Assembly: GCF_050948215.1 (NCBI RefSeq)
Contig: NC_135163.1
Coordinates: forward strand, 4,650,001 to 4,714,000
Direction: 5' to 3'
Source of the DNA: Halictus rubicundus
Lineage: Eukaryota > Arthropoda > Insecta > Hymenoptera > Halictidae
Length of the DNA stretch: 64,000 bases
A program made the position numbers and the translations under genes. How positions within the stretch are numbered: position 1 is the stretch's first letter; each line of letters starts with the position of its first letter. The notes under the pieces were generated by a model, which was given only the letters and a program-made list of their open reading frames with translations, had not been told where the DNA came from and searched no databases. Below, piece after piece: positions 1 through 10,400 of the stretch.

Positions 1-494
1 TTTTAAATAATAAAAATGTGTAAAATACCGATTTTCGTGTGGCCGCCGAGTGGAATACTTGTTGAATGAGTATCGAATTATGCAGCCGAAGAAATCGTTT
101 GCATCGGATTATTATATTCGAAGAGACGTTTCGCTATCCAGAAATGTATGAATAATTCGGTCGTCTGGGTTTGGTCTCAAGGAGGAGAAGTATTCTCGTT
201 GGCCGGAATTACAGCGATATGCAGTCGGACAATAATATAATTGAGGAAACTGACAAACTCCGCCGGAACCAAAGCCTTCCCAATTAAAGAATGGCAAGAT
301 GGCGTGCAACCCCTCGATCCTCCGAGTAAACTCGGTAACGGAGGGGAGGGGGCGGATCTGCGCGTAATTTTCGCAAAAATTAGCCAGACGTCGGGGAGAT
401 TCGCCATCTTTGCTCCGGTAGTAGGGGCCATTTTGACGGAGGGTTGTCAGGGAACGGTTTCACGCTCCGATTGGCCCTAACCAAATTTCGTCGC

Positions 495-533
<39 letters not shown>

Positions 534-1108
534 CCGACCACTGGCTTAATTGTATAAATATTGAGTTATGCCCCCCGCGTATAAGCGGCTGATTCTCCCG
601 TCGCGTGAGTGCATAATTTACAAATCGACCTTAAAGCCTGACCCACGGTGACCGCTGGCCGACCAGTCGCTTACCGTATTTGTGGACTTGGCCTGGTTGG
701 CCAGGGGTGAGCCAGATTATCTAATTACGTTCCCATCAGTATTCACAACCGCGTAACGTTAAATATATCAAAAACCTAATACCGAATTTCGTTGTCCCAA
801 TAAAGCTCGAACGCCAGGCTATTAACACATTTCCGTCGCACGGGGATCAACTTTAGGGGTGGCCGGCTATGGTTGTCACATTTTTCTGCTCCGATTTTTC
901 TACAAGTTATAGCTACCGGAAAGCTCGTTTTAACAAGTATAATCAATGCAAACGTACCTACGTCTGCCTTCATAAAAAAGAAATTAGTTTCATGGACATT
1001 AATTGTCTTTAGGAACGATTTTTTGACAGACCACCCCGGGTTTCGTTGTCACAGTTGACAACTGGGGTTGACTGTCACAAATTTTAAATAATCTAATTTG
1101 GTAATGAA
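1..1108. other. Unassigned non-coding DNA
   Basis: No open frame here looks like a protein and no RNA gene is apparent. The stretch holds a pure CT microsatellite (499-530) and, near 1040-1075, a short imperfect hairpin around GTTGTC/GACAAC. It ends where the first family A repeat begins. Confidence 0.6.
499..530. repeat. (CT)16 microsatellite
   Basis: Uninterrupted CT dinucleotide run of 32 bases. Similar CT/GA tracts occur at 3.03, 6.13 and 53.86 kb. Confidence 0.97.
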
Positions 1109-2316
1109 TAGTGTTTACTCGATATATGTCCACAATACGGGTCTATACAGGGACATATATAGGCTAGAAGATACTATTCGAAGATACTGTCTATTAAGAC
1201 GCTAAGCAGAAAAATCCAAGTATAGTGTTTACTCGATATATGTCCACAACACAGGTCTACCCAGTGACAAATATCGACTAGCAGATAATATTCTTTGATC
1301 CACGCCGAACGCAGAAAAAGACAATTCATTAAGACGCTAAGCAGGAAAACCCAGTACAGTGTTTACTCGATACATGTCCACAACACGAGTCTACCCAGTG
1401 ACATATATAGGCTAGAATAGTATCTATTCTTTCATCCACGCCGAATATAGAAAAAGAAAGGAGAATGGAACAAGCGTTTCATGTATCTGTCTACTAAGAC
1501 GCTAAACAGAAAAATCCAAGTACAGTGTTTACTCGATATATGTCCACAACACGGGTCCACCCAGTGACAAATATCGACTAGAAGATACTATTCTTTGATC
1601 CACGCCGAACGCAGAAAAAGACAATTCATTAAGACGTTAAGCAGGAAAACCCAGTACAGTGTTTACTCGATACATGTCCACAACACGAGTCTACCCAGTG
1701 ACATATATAGGCTAGAATAGTATCTATTCTTTGATCCACGCCGAATATAGAAAAAGAAAGGAAAATGGAACAAGCGTTTCATGTATCTGTCTATTAAGAC
1801 GCTAAACAGAAAAATCCAAGAACAGTGTTTACTCGATATACGTCCACAACACGGGTCCACCCAGTGACAAATATCGACTAGAAGATACTATTCTTTGATC
1901 CACGCTGAACGTAGAAAAGAACAATTCATTAAGACGCTAAGCAGGAAAACCCAGTACAGTATTTACTCGATACATGTCCACAACACGGGTCTACCCAGTG
2001 ACATACATAGGCTAGAAGATACTATTCTTTGATCCACGCCGAATATAGAAAAGGAAAATGGGACAAGCGTTTCATGTATCTGTCTATTAAGACGCTAAAC
2101 AGAAAAATCCAAGTACAGTGTTTACTCGATACATGTCCACAACACGGGTCCCCCAGTGACAAATATCGTCTAGAAGATACTACTCCTACATTGCCGAACG
2201 TAGAAAAGGACAGCGAAGCTTCTAGGTCCCTCGCGTGGTATTCCCCGCGGCAGTGGGGATAGTTCTAAGACATATATCGGCTAGATATTTGTGACATATA
2301 TCGAGCAAAGACAGTA
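1109..2316 (+). mobile_element. Family A element with tandemly amplified left half (higher-order array)
   Basis: Eight left-half units begin at about 1109, 1221, 1355, 1521, 1655, 1821, 1955 and 2114. From 1221 their lengths alternate 134, 166, 134, 166, 134, 159 bp, so the true repeat is an A+B dimer of about 300 bp present three times. A units read GACAAATATCGACTAG and carry AAGACAATTCATTAAGACG. B units read GACATATATAGGCTAG and carry CAAGCGTTTCATGTATCTG. After the last unit the sequence runs once through the family A right half (GGGGATAGTTCTAAGAC, then GACATATATCGAG) and ends in ACAGTA. The whole block therefore still looks like one TA-bounded element whose interior was amplified. There is no coding capacity. 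Seen directly; the amplification history is inferred. Confidence 0.9.
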
Positions 2317-3023
2317 CAAGTAGGGCAAACAAACTTGTTCGATCGCAGGGAATTTCGCCAGTAAAATCTTCATCTGCATCGATCGCCAAAACTTTCACGA
2401 GAACGCGTTCTTCGTGGTCCTGTCGATCGAAGCAAACCTGAAGATATCGGAACACACCTGTGTCCTGGTTTTCGGTAGATCGGCCAATATCAAGCGCGAA
2501 TGAAATCAAACATTTACCAGGCAGCTGAAAGCGGCTCGGCGGCCGGTATACCTGACGAGCGTTAGACACGTGTTCGTCGCAGTTGGCGGAATCATTTGTC
2601 AGGGGTGAAATCGGGGGGCTCTCCGTCAGCCAGTCAAGATTGTTTCTCCTTAACGTCAATCCGCGTAACTTCGTTCCGCTGATTCCATCATCCCTGATCA
2701 GACCCGGCACGGGTTTTGCTGGCTGTTGCAGGGGGTGCGTACCCCGCGACGGATGCAGAGTGAAAAGGGGGTGGTGGAGGGTCGGGGTCGGTTTCCGGGA
2801 GCCCTCCCCTCGGCTCACCACGCGTCTTTTTCCCCGTCGTTTCGCGAAGAATCGAATCTCGTTCGAAACTAATTTCGGGCCTTTGTGGATCCACGTCATT
2901 ACCGCCGGCAGACGTCAGTTCGCCGAATGAATCGAGGACGAGGGGGGGGGGGTGGCCGGGGGCAGAGGGATACCTAGATTTCCGATACTATTGAAATTCG
3001 TCGAAGCGAAAAGTAAATTATAT

Positions 3024-3087
<64 letters not shown>

Positions 3088-3731
3088 CGTCTCTCTCTCT
3101 CTATTCCTGTCTGTCTCTTTCTTTCCCAAGAGGACCGCTGGCTCCTTTGATGTTTTCGCCGCCGGAGCGGCGAGCTTCAAGCGGAACGTTTTCATGCGGA
3201 ACGCGATCCTCTTCGATGATCCTCGCGCGTCGTACACACCCGCGGTGAATTCGGGACCCTCGAGCAACCCAGCTCAGGGTCGCGTCTTCTTCGATCCTGG
3301 GGATCAAAAGTCCCCTGCGCAGCAGCGCACGGCCAATTTGATCGCGGCCAGAACGGCCAGAGTCGTCTCGGACAGATCGACGCACACGCAAGATTTGCTC
3401 GCCTACTCGGAAGCAATTTCCGGTGGGCACGTGACCCGTTCGCTCTGGCATAATATTTGGGGAACGTGGTTTTTAACCGTTTCACGGGCTGGTTGCGTCT
3501 TTTCGTATTATTACAGATTTTCCGCTTTGATCGTGCGGCCGTTCGCCCGGCAAAACCGTCTCGTGAAACTGAAAGTAATGGTGAACTGAAGGAGGTAATG
3601 CGAGCGAGGGAAATCGGTTTTTTGTTCGTTCTTACGCAACGTTTACTAAATAAGTAAATTTAATACTCTAATGCAATGGAATTTTGACTTTTTCACCTTG
3701 GAATTGTATTTGTCCGGATCATTAATCGAAA
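2317..3731. other. Unassigned non-coding DNA with simple tracts
   Basis: Holds an 11-base G run (2942-2952) and a long CT tract (3027-3103). Several overlapping open frames on both strands around 2222-2930 and 3100-3590 have biased, low-complexity composition and resemble no family I know. I see no supported gene. Confidence 0.55.
3027..3103. repeat. CT-rich microsatellite
   Basis: Pure CT from 3027 to 3076, then CT interrupted by GT and CG steps to about 3103. Confidence 0.95.
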
Positions 3732-3868
3732 TACAGTGATTTCTTTATATATGTCGCGGAGGCTTGGACGATAAATGTCGCGGAATTATCCCCACTACCG
3801 CGGGGTTTATCTCGTGAGGGGCTAAGGAGATCGAGTGGCCTCGATCGCCGAGAAGTGTAAACATAATC
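3732..3868 (-). mobile_element. Family A copy, minus orientation, partial
   Basis: Starts TACAGTGATTTCTTTATATATG and passes through the reverse of the right half (ATTATCCCCACTACCGCGGGG). It then enters a segment with a CCTCGATCGCCGAG hairpin and AGTGTAAACA, which recurs at 59438-59467 in the copy split by the Tc1 transposon. The usual left half is missing, so this is truncated or a variant subfamily. Confidence 0.75.
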
Positions 3869-4022
3869 GGGTCGAGTGTATCGGTGTGAGACCGCTACTA
3901 ATCCAATAACAAAACTTCTTTATTTTTCATTGTTTTTTTATGGGACTTTCACCAATATATTCGCAGCATTTATCTAATGATAACCATGATATAATTCCGA
4001 TGATATTTACTTGTGTAGTGAA

Positions 4023-4245
4023 TAGACTGCGGATTTTATGCATCTATGACATAAATGGGTAGGCGTATTTTAAAACAGTAAAAACAATATAACCATTAGA
4101 AAATATTTGAAAACACTGTTACGTTATTTTCAACCTATTAAACATATTAAAAAAGAAAAGAAAAGTTTTTATTTCACTCCAGTCTGTTGCAATTCAGGTA
4201 GAACATTTTGATTTTCCATAAATATCCGCAGTCTAGTAATGAACG
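4023..4245 (+). mobile_element. Family B small inverted-repeat element, complete
   Basis: Bounded by perfect 12-bp inverted ends TAGACTGCGGAT and ATCCGCAGTCTA, 223 bp overall. The left end continues TTTATGCATCTATGAC. The right end is preceded by TTTTTATTTCACTCC. There is no coding capacity, so it is a non-autonomous DNA element. This copy defines the ends used to recognise the copies at 5.3, 13.5, 29.4, 33.3 and 51.4 kb. Superfamily unknown. Confidence 0.75.
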
Positions 4246-5341
4246 ATGCAAATTACCTCCCATTACAATTATGTTAATGGAAAACAATGTAAATATGATG
4301 TGAATGATATCGTGTTTGGTATCGTTTTAACCAGAAAAATTCCACAAATATATTCGTGGAAGTGTCATGAAAAAAATGATTAATAATAAAAAAAAGTGTA
4401 AATTTTGATTGAAAGAATAAGTTCACGACCCCGCGGATGTTTGTTTAAAACCGAGCAGTCTTTCCGGCGGAAGTGCACGAACGGTAGAAGCATCTGTCGA
4501 GGGGCCGTTAAACCGCGAGTTTTATTTCGCCGGCCGCGAGCCGGTATAGTGAAATTCTTTTTTTGACAAGCGGGTCAGACACGTCCGAAGAAAGGTCACG
4601 TTGGGTAAATTCCGTTCCCGGTATCGTAAGCTCTAATGAGAAAAATAAGAATGTGGAGCACTGCCTCTCGCAAGGTTGCCCATTAACTCTTAACTGCTAA
4701 CTCCTTCTGCTTCGATACATTCCGGGGAGAAATGCGAACCACCCCGCCGCCGCTCCGGTCGCTTTATGGTTTCGGCTGCACGAAAAATCACTGTTTACTC
4801 AGCAACGGTGAACCCGGTGATTTCTATTCTCTAAATCTGAAAATTTCAGTAATAAAGAAAGCTTTATTCAACGTGAATTGTCTATGTCACACCTTATTAT
4901 ATCATCCGAAATAGCAAGGCAACAATGAAATGCAGTATAGATAACACCGAATAAATATTTTCATTCTTGTGCACTGTTCGAATCAAATTGTCTTCGACGT
5001 ACACCTTCGTTTTCAGATATGGCCTAACCAAAATTCGTTTCAAGACTGTACAAACCTAACCCTTCGAGGGGTAACCATGTTCATAGAAACGGGGGTCCTC
5101 ATCGATTTTGACGAGCTTCAAGTATTATATTTTTAGATTTTATTTCTCGAGTTATTTGTTAAAAAACTTCAAACTAATTTTGGTTAGGTTAGGTTTCTGT
5201 GGGAAGGGGTGCGGGGGGTGGCCGGATCTATTCCCCCGCCCTAAAGCGCGTGTTTGGTCAATTAGAAAGGGCAGACACATGAGCAGTAACATGTTCGGAG
5301 AATAGTGACCTTGACGACATATTTCTACAGTAAATAATTAC
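4246..5341. other. Unassigned non-coding DNA
   Basis: AT-rich with no recognisable exon. Contains two TTAGG-like words (GGTTAGGTTAGG near 5184), too short to call telomeric. Confidence 0.55.
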
Positions 5342-5522
5342 TAGACTGTGGATCCTTGTGCAAAATAAAAACTGTCCGAGTCAATTGCCGCAAGCAGAAT
5401 GTAAATAAAAGTGTATTTCCTCTTCTACTAATTTTAAAAATAACTAATACTACTAATGTCTTTTCACAGTTTTGTATTTGACCAATACATTTTTGTCATA
5501 AATGCATGAAATCCGCACTCTA
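5342..5522 (-). mobile_element. Family B element, minus orientation
   Basis: Begins TAGACTGTGGAT and ends ATCCGCACTCTA. The right side, TGTCATAAATGCATGAAATCC, is the reverse of the family left end, so the copy is inverted relative to 4023-4245. About 181 bp with diverged ends. Confidence 0.65.
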
Positions 5523-5781
5523 ATAATTACCAATTAAATATACAGTGTGAGGCACCTGAGACAAACCACCTGAATAACTTGTACAATTTTTTGACATAGA
5601 AAGAAATGTTTCAGACAAATATCGCTTGGTTTCGAGGGGCCCATTACATGGTGCACCTAACTTTTCTTCAGGTGGAGATGCTCAGGAGATTTGAAGGTCA
5701 ACTTACTTTTCTTTAAATAGAGCCACATATTTTCGATCTCCTAGGATCGTAGCCTCTCCCGAGACAATTTCAACGATATAA

Positions 5782-5824
5782 TCATTCAAGGTCATTCAAG
5801 GTCATTCAAGGTCATTCAAGGTCA
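5782..5824 (+). repeat. Four-copy 10-bp tandem repeat containing AGGTCA (DR4 ladder)
   Basis: The decamer TCATTCAAGG is repeated four times and closed by TCAT. This places four AGGTCA half-sites in direct orientation, each separated by the 4-base spacer TTCA. Each half-site is also preceded by TCA, giving TCAAGGTCA, the extended half-site of FTZ-F1/SF-1/ERR-type nuclear receptors. Direct repeats spaced by four are an established binding layout for several nuclear receptor dimers. Regulatory use here is inference only; a simple minisatellite could make the same pattern. Confidence 0.85.
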
Positions 5825-6125
5825 TATATTTTTCTGTGCACGGAGAATCATCCTCCGTTCACTGAGACCGAGCATGCCCCAGGGGATACTTTTTTTTGAA
5901 CACACGAACCGTATTGTAAAAGGATTCGTGTCCCAGAACCATCTTGTGTTACGAAACTGGTGCATGCGTCATCGGTCGTTATCCGGAGCCGATCGGTATT
6001 TACAGAAACCGGAAATTCGATACCGAGGACCCATCCTTTTCGTAAACTAGATCAAGATAGCCGTTGCAGCTGATATTACAGCCTCGCAGAATCCATCTTT
6101 CCCACCGCGAAATCGATACTTTTTA

Positions 6126-6128
<3 letters not shown>

Positions 6129-6173
<45 letters not shown>
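6129..6173. repeat. (GA)n microsatellite
   Basis: Uninterrupted GA run of about 45 bases. Confidence 0.97.
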
Positions 6174-6175
<2 letters not shown>

Positions 6176-7810
6176 GGGACGACGGTGAAACGCAAAGAAT
6201 ATTTCCAACGATCGCTATCGACGATCGATCGCCTAAGGTCCGCGTCGTCGAACGACGCGTTTACTTTGCCCGGCGAATTCATTGATATTGCTATGTATAA
6301 GACGCCGCGACGACGATGGACCGTTTTAATCAATACAGCAGCTTATGTTGCATTTATTGTCCGCGCGAACGACGCGACGCCCGTAACGAACACGAACTCG
6401 CATAACCGTTTTTATTAGCCTGCCCCGTAAACATCGACGAGATACCTAGCCGTTGCGTCCAGGCGTCTAAGTGGATCTCCATCGGACTGTTTATTGAAGT
6501 TTGATGTTTCATTAATCGCATCGTCGCCTGCATTATAATAAACCCTCTTTCGAAAGTTGCGTTATAAGTCCGTTCGACGACACCGGCACATCCCCGTGGA
6601 ATCTCTCTGGCGCAGCTCCTTCTGCAGACAATTTTCACCGGTTTACTATAATCGGAGATTTCGTAGAATTTTCATATAATGATGCTTTAGCGTATAATTA
6701 ATAATACGGTGTAATATACGGTCTTTGTCCGACAGCCGCCGTAATATTTCATTTTAACGATTCAGATTCAAGGTTTAACACTATTTTATCATCGTTTTGC
6801 TAAAAAAGATTTGCTAAAAATCAACTTATCTATTATTAAATATATTTTTATATTTCACTAAAGAAATACATATATATTTTTTAAATATATATTTAATATA
6901 TTATATACATTAAATATATATTTAATTTAATGTAAAATTTCCATTTATTCATTTCTTTTATTTCTATTAACTTACAATAGTAGGAAAGTGTCTGTTGAAT
7001 TTTGCGATTTCTCTATATTGCATGATTGGTTAACTAATGGATTCGTTAGTGTCAGTGGCTACTAACAACAAATGACGCTGTTAACGTGCACAGTGTATTT
7101 TGCCACCGTTTATTCTTTCATCTACTGTTTGTTATTTTTCTTCTAATAGTTCACAAATAAATCTTGTAATATAAACCTCCACAAAAGTTGCAGAAATAAA
7201 AAGAAATTTTGCTCAAACCACGACAATAGCAATTCTAGGAAAATTGTTTAGAAATTCTAATAGAAATATTAATTAATTCGTCACGTCCAAAGAATTCTTT
7301 CCTCGTTCTTTCAGACCAGAACAGTAGTACTCATTCTTCCAAGATTTCCATGATTTTCATTTAAATAACAAATTTAAATAGCGGAAACACGGGGAAAAGC
7401 AATCGGAAGTAGGAAAAATCTGGCATCGACGAGGCAAACATTTGTGGAAGAAGCCTCGGAGATGCTCTCGCGGGTAAACGGTGTTAGAAACTCCGCCGAT
7501 GTAACGCTATCAGCTCCGTTTAATTAACATCCGCGGCGTCGATGTCTCGACCGAGCACGGAGTTCGGAGAATCCCGCGGGGTTATCGGTCTCGATCAAAT
7601 CATGGTGCAGTGAAATCGTCTCGGAAACGATCTCGAATCTCGGGGTTAAGGTCGATGCACATCTCACCGGCCGGCCGACCGGCCGTTTTTTCCCCGTTTA
7701 TAAGCATTTTGGGGTCCGGGACAGCTATTAGAGAGGGTTCGAGAGGCTCGGAACAAAGGCACAGCGTGTCCTCTGCTACCAGAACCCCAGGGGTTCGCTG
7801 CCCAATGCTA

Positions 7811-7873
7811 GAGCCGGCCGGCTAGCCGGCTAGCATTCTCGACGAGAATGTTCGCAGGCTAGCCGGCCGGCTC
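7811..7873. repeat. Nested GC-rich inverted repeat
   Basis: Outer arms GAGCCGGCCGGCTAGCC (7811-7827) and GGCTAGCCGGCCGGCTC (7857-7873) are exact reverse complements. Between them sits a second hairpin, CATTCTC-GAC-GAGAATG. The whole could form a cruciform with a secondary stem. Confidence 0.9.
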
Positions 7874-7910
7874 GTAGCGTGGCAGTACGAAGACAGAATG
7901 AACATGCTGT

Positions 7911-8163
7911 ATTTATTTAAAAAACTATCAACCAGAACTTTTCTGAGTTCCTCGTGGTAATAGATCTTGTTAAGGAATTTGAACGTTGTAACAAACGAAA
8001 TAACAATTTATTACCACGCTAACGAAAAAGAAAGAATATCATCTGACAATCTGTGCGGTGAAACAATTCGTCATTATTTATTTCAAAAGCTGTTAACTAG
8101 AACATTTCAGAGTCCCTCGTGGTAATAGATGGGGAATACTTTGTTAAGGAATTTGAGCGTTAT
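7911..8163 (+). repeat. Direct duplication of ~80 bp
   Basis: Copy 1 (7911-7990) and copy 2 (8072-8163) share CTCGTGGTAATAGAT and TTGTTAAGGAATTTGA with about 80 percent similarity by eye, offset about 161-165 bp. Copy 2 has a short insertion after AATAGAT. Confidence 0.75.
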
Positions 8164-8315
8164 TAGGAAAAAGCTACCAGAATAATTAATAATACGGTAC
8201 TCCCTTTCGGAGCTATAGGTTCGAGCTACCATTTGTTGGGTTTGAGGGGAACATCTGTCGTATTTTAAATAGGCAGGTAATTTTTCTTGTGAATCAAAAA
8301 CACATGTTGAATGTG

Positions 8316-8591
8316 AAAAATTATTAGATCTCGAGATATTTTCAAAAAATGTCATACATTTTCTTGTATTTAGTGAAATACAGCTACACTTTTTCAAAAT
8401 CTTAGTTTTCGTACTCGAGTTACGATACGTGACTTGCTACTGAATTATGAAATGCTCACTCGTACAAATCGGTTTCTGTTATGATAACAATGTCGAAAGG
8501 GTGTTTACCTTTACAACATAGTTATGAAGTGTTTGAGTATCTTCTTCAATAAAGACATTTTTTGAAAATATCTCGAGATCTAATAATTTTT
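8316..8591. repeat. Perfect 38-bp inverted repeat pair
   Basis: Left arm 8316-8353 and right arm 8554-8591 are exact reverse complements around TTAGATCTCGAGATATTTTC. They are separated by 200 bp of unrelated sequence. This could be a small element with terminal repeats, but I see no clear target duplication. Identity of the arms over 38 bp argues for recent origin or conversion. Confidence 0.85.
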
Positions 8592-9714
8592 TTGCCATGG
8601 TACCCTAATCATTTTTTACGTAGAATGAAAGGAAGAATCTATTCTATTTAAAGAAATGATGCAATTGTTAATTGCACATGCACTGCAGCATCTAAAAAAA
8701 ATTTAAAGTCCTACAGATGTAGTGCTCTTCGAACCATTTATCTTTCTCCTTTATCATTTTTTCGTAAATGCAATAATAACGGAGTTATGACTTGAAACAA
8801 TTGTGTGGACCACCCTGTATAAGGATGTGCGATGCTGTTTCACTAATTGTAAGTGCCAGGAACGTTTCCTATTTCCATGGTGTTGTAAAGGAGAGGTACG
8901 GATAGATTACCTAAGGAGCTGTGGAGCCCCTAAAAACATTTTTTTTTGTGCCACGCACAGCAGGGAACTGTCAACGCGCTCTCGAAAGGCCATCTGGAAA
9001 GGGTCGAGAGGCCAGAGAAGAAATTCGGTTCCAAAGCCTGACACGGTTGCCGCCAGTAAACGCTAGGGCCAAAACCAGGGTTATAATTTTGAGCCGGCCG
9101 GCCGGGCCGGTGAGATGTGCATCGACCTTTACCCGAGTCGTTGCGCGTCGCGTCGGTTGCATCGCCGTATGCACGCCCGTCACAGCTGCATTAACGATTG
9201 ATCAACAGGGACCGAAACATGCAGAAAATCAGTGACCTCGAGGCGGCCGAGGAAACATTTATCCGCTCCGCGTTGACATCGATCCGATCCGATCCGATAC
9301 GATACGATCGGTGTAGTGTTCCCCTGGACCATGTGTGGTTGCGAGCTCGATTACAAGGCGAATTTCTATGAAACGTTATTCCAGCGATCCGTCGACGGTA
9401 CACCCAGCTTCATGAGGATCTGAACACGCCGTAACTCGGCCGTCAGAGTAAAAGACCGATCGGCGGTCAATAAATCGGAACCCGAGCAGAGACGCATGGA
9501 CGATAACAAGCCCAGAATTGCGAGCCAGCGGCGGTCCGCATCTTCGGATCCTGATGAATCTCCGATGACGCTGTAACCCAGTAACATTGTGCCATTACAC
9601 GTAGCCACGGTTTCCAGTCAGACCTGGCCATTGTCCAGAACTGATCGGGCTTCGGCTTCTAAATCACCATCATCCAAGTGTTCCGGTCTTTAACACACCT
9701 GCTACTTGCGAGAC

Positions 9715-9910
9715 ACCCGAGTACCCTGGTTGCCCGTCAGATACCCGAGTAAACAAACATTATCCGGGTACCTGGATATTGGGGTAAACAAATATTACCC
9801 GGGTACTCGGGTATTCGGGCAAACAAACATTACCCGAGTACTCGAGTAAGCAAACATTACCCAGGCAAACAAAACCTGTCCGGATGATATCTCATGAAAT
9901 ACCCGAGTAT
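9715..9910 (+). repeat. Minisatellite, ACCCGAGTA / AAACAAACATTACCC units
   Basis: Four to five degenerate units of roughly 33-40 bp built from AAACAAACATTACCC followed by GGGTACTCGGGTATTCGGGC. The ACCCGAGT and ACTCGGGT halves are reverse complements, so the array is also rich in small hairpins. Confidence 0.85.
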
Positions 9911-10164
9911 GTGCGTCAGTTTGTATTGTTATTACATGAGATGGTGAAGAGTAGATAAATATCTATTTCAGTGTATGTGTCCCCAAGTGCCTAGACTCCG
10001 TGAGGGGCCAAATATAAAATTGTGATTTTACATTAATCTCTAATTAAGAAAAAACGTCGAAAAGAGCAGTGTTCATTGTTTTCTAGCACAACGCACATCA
10101 ACATAATTCTGAAAAAATTCGTGAACAATACTTGTACCTATGCACCGACACTGTAAAAATATAA

Positions 10165-10400
10165 ACGATGTCGGTCTTAAACTTCAATGCGAAATCTATA
10201 TTTTTCCGATCTTCTGGAGGTTTTCGTTTTTCTACAACCAGGATGTTCTACCTAAAAATCTGAATTAATTGCAGGGTATGCACTTGGGTCTTCAACATCT
10301 GTCAGATTTTTTTCAGAATTTTCTCACACGATGGAACACAGAAAATAGTCTGTCTTTTAATTTGGTCCAAGGGCATTTCTGACCATCTTGTTACTAACCT
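10165..10400 (-). repeat. Dispersed repeat shared with 37.25-37.50 kb
   Basis: TTCGTTTTTCTACAACCAGG, CTGAATTAATTGCAG and TCAACATCTGTCAGA appear in reverse complement and the same order at 37300-37500. Shorter relatives are at 53100-53150 and about 41010-41035. Diverged interspersed repeat of unknown class. Confidence 0.75.

Larger units (their letters stand above)
5523..7645. other. Unassigned non-coding DNA
   Basis: From 5543 there is a TACAGTGTGAGGCACCTGAG segment that looks like the end of another dispersed repeat, but I cannot find its partner end. Also holds the AGGTCA ladder (5782-5824), a GA tract (6129-6173) and an AT-rich part at 6780-7380. No gene identified. Confidence 0.5.
7650..9127. 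mobile_element. Composite element with 23-bp perfect inverted ends
   Basis: GGTCGATGCACATCTCACCGGCC starts at 7650 and its exact reverse complement ends at 9127, enclosing 1478 bp. Flanks are TTAA on the left (7646-7649) and TTTA on the right (9128-9131), so a degraded TTAA duplication, as in piggyBac elements, is possible. Inside are the GGCCGG hairpin at 7811, an ~80-bp direct duplication, a 38-bp inverted pair at 8316/8554, and the end of a TACAGGGTG-type repeat at 8819. No open frame inside resembles a transposase. The bounds are seen; that this moved as one unit is inference. Confidence 0.5.

Noticed and set aside
1109..2316. CRISPR-like array
   Set aside because: Units are 112-166 bp with no short constant repeat and unique spacers, the unit derives from a transposon end, and the genome is eukaryotic.
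2222..2899. 225-codon minus-strand open frame
   Set aside because: Its carboxy part is translated family A right half and the rest has no recognisable domain; opposing frames overlap it.
2952..3267. Open frames with long Leu-Ser or Arg-Glu repeats, also at 6.1 and 53.6-54.0 kb
   Set aside because: These are CT/GA microsatellites read in frame.
7730..8230. Words such as GGTTCGAG suggesting a tRNA T-arm
   Set aside because: No matching acceptor stem, D-arm or anticodon arm could be placed around either occurrence (7737, 8219).
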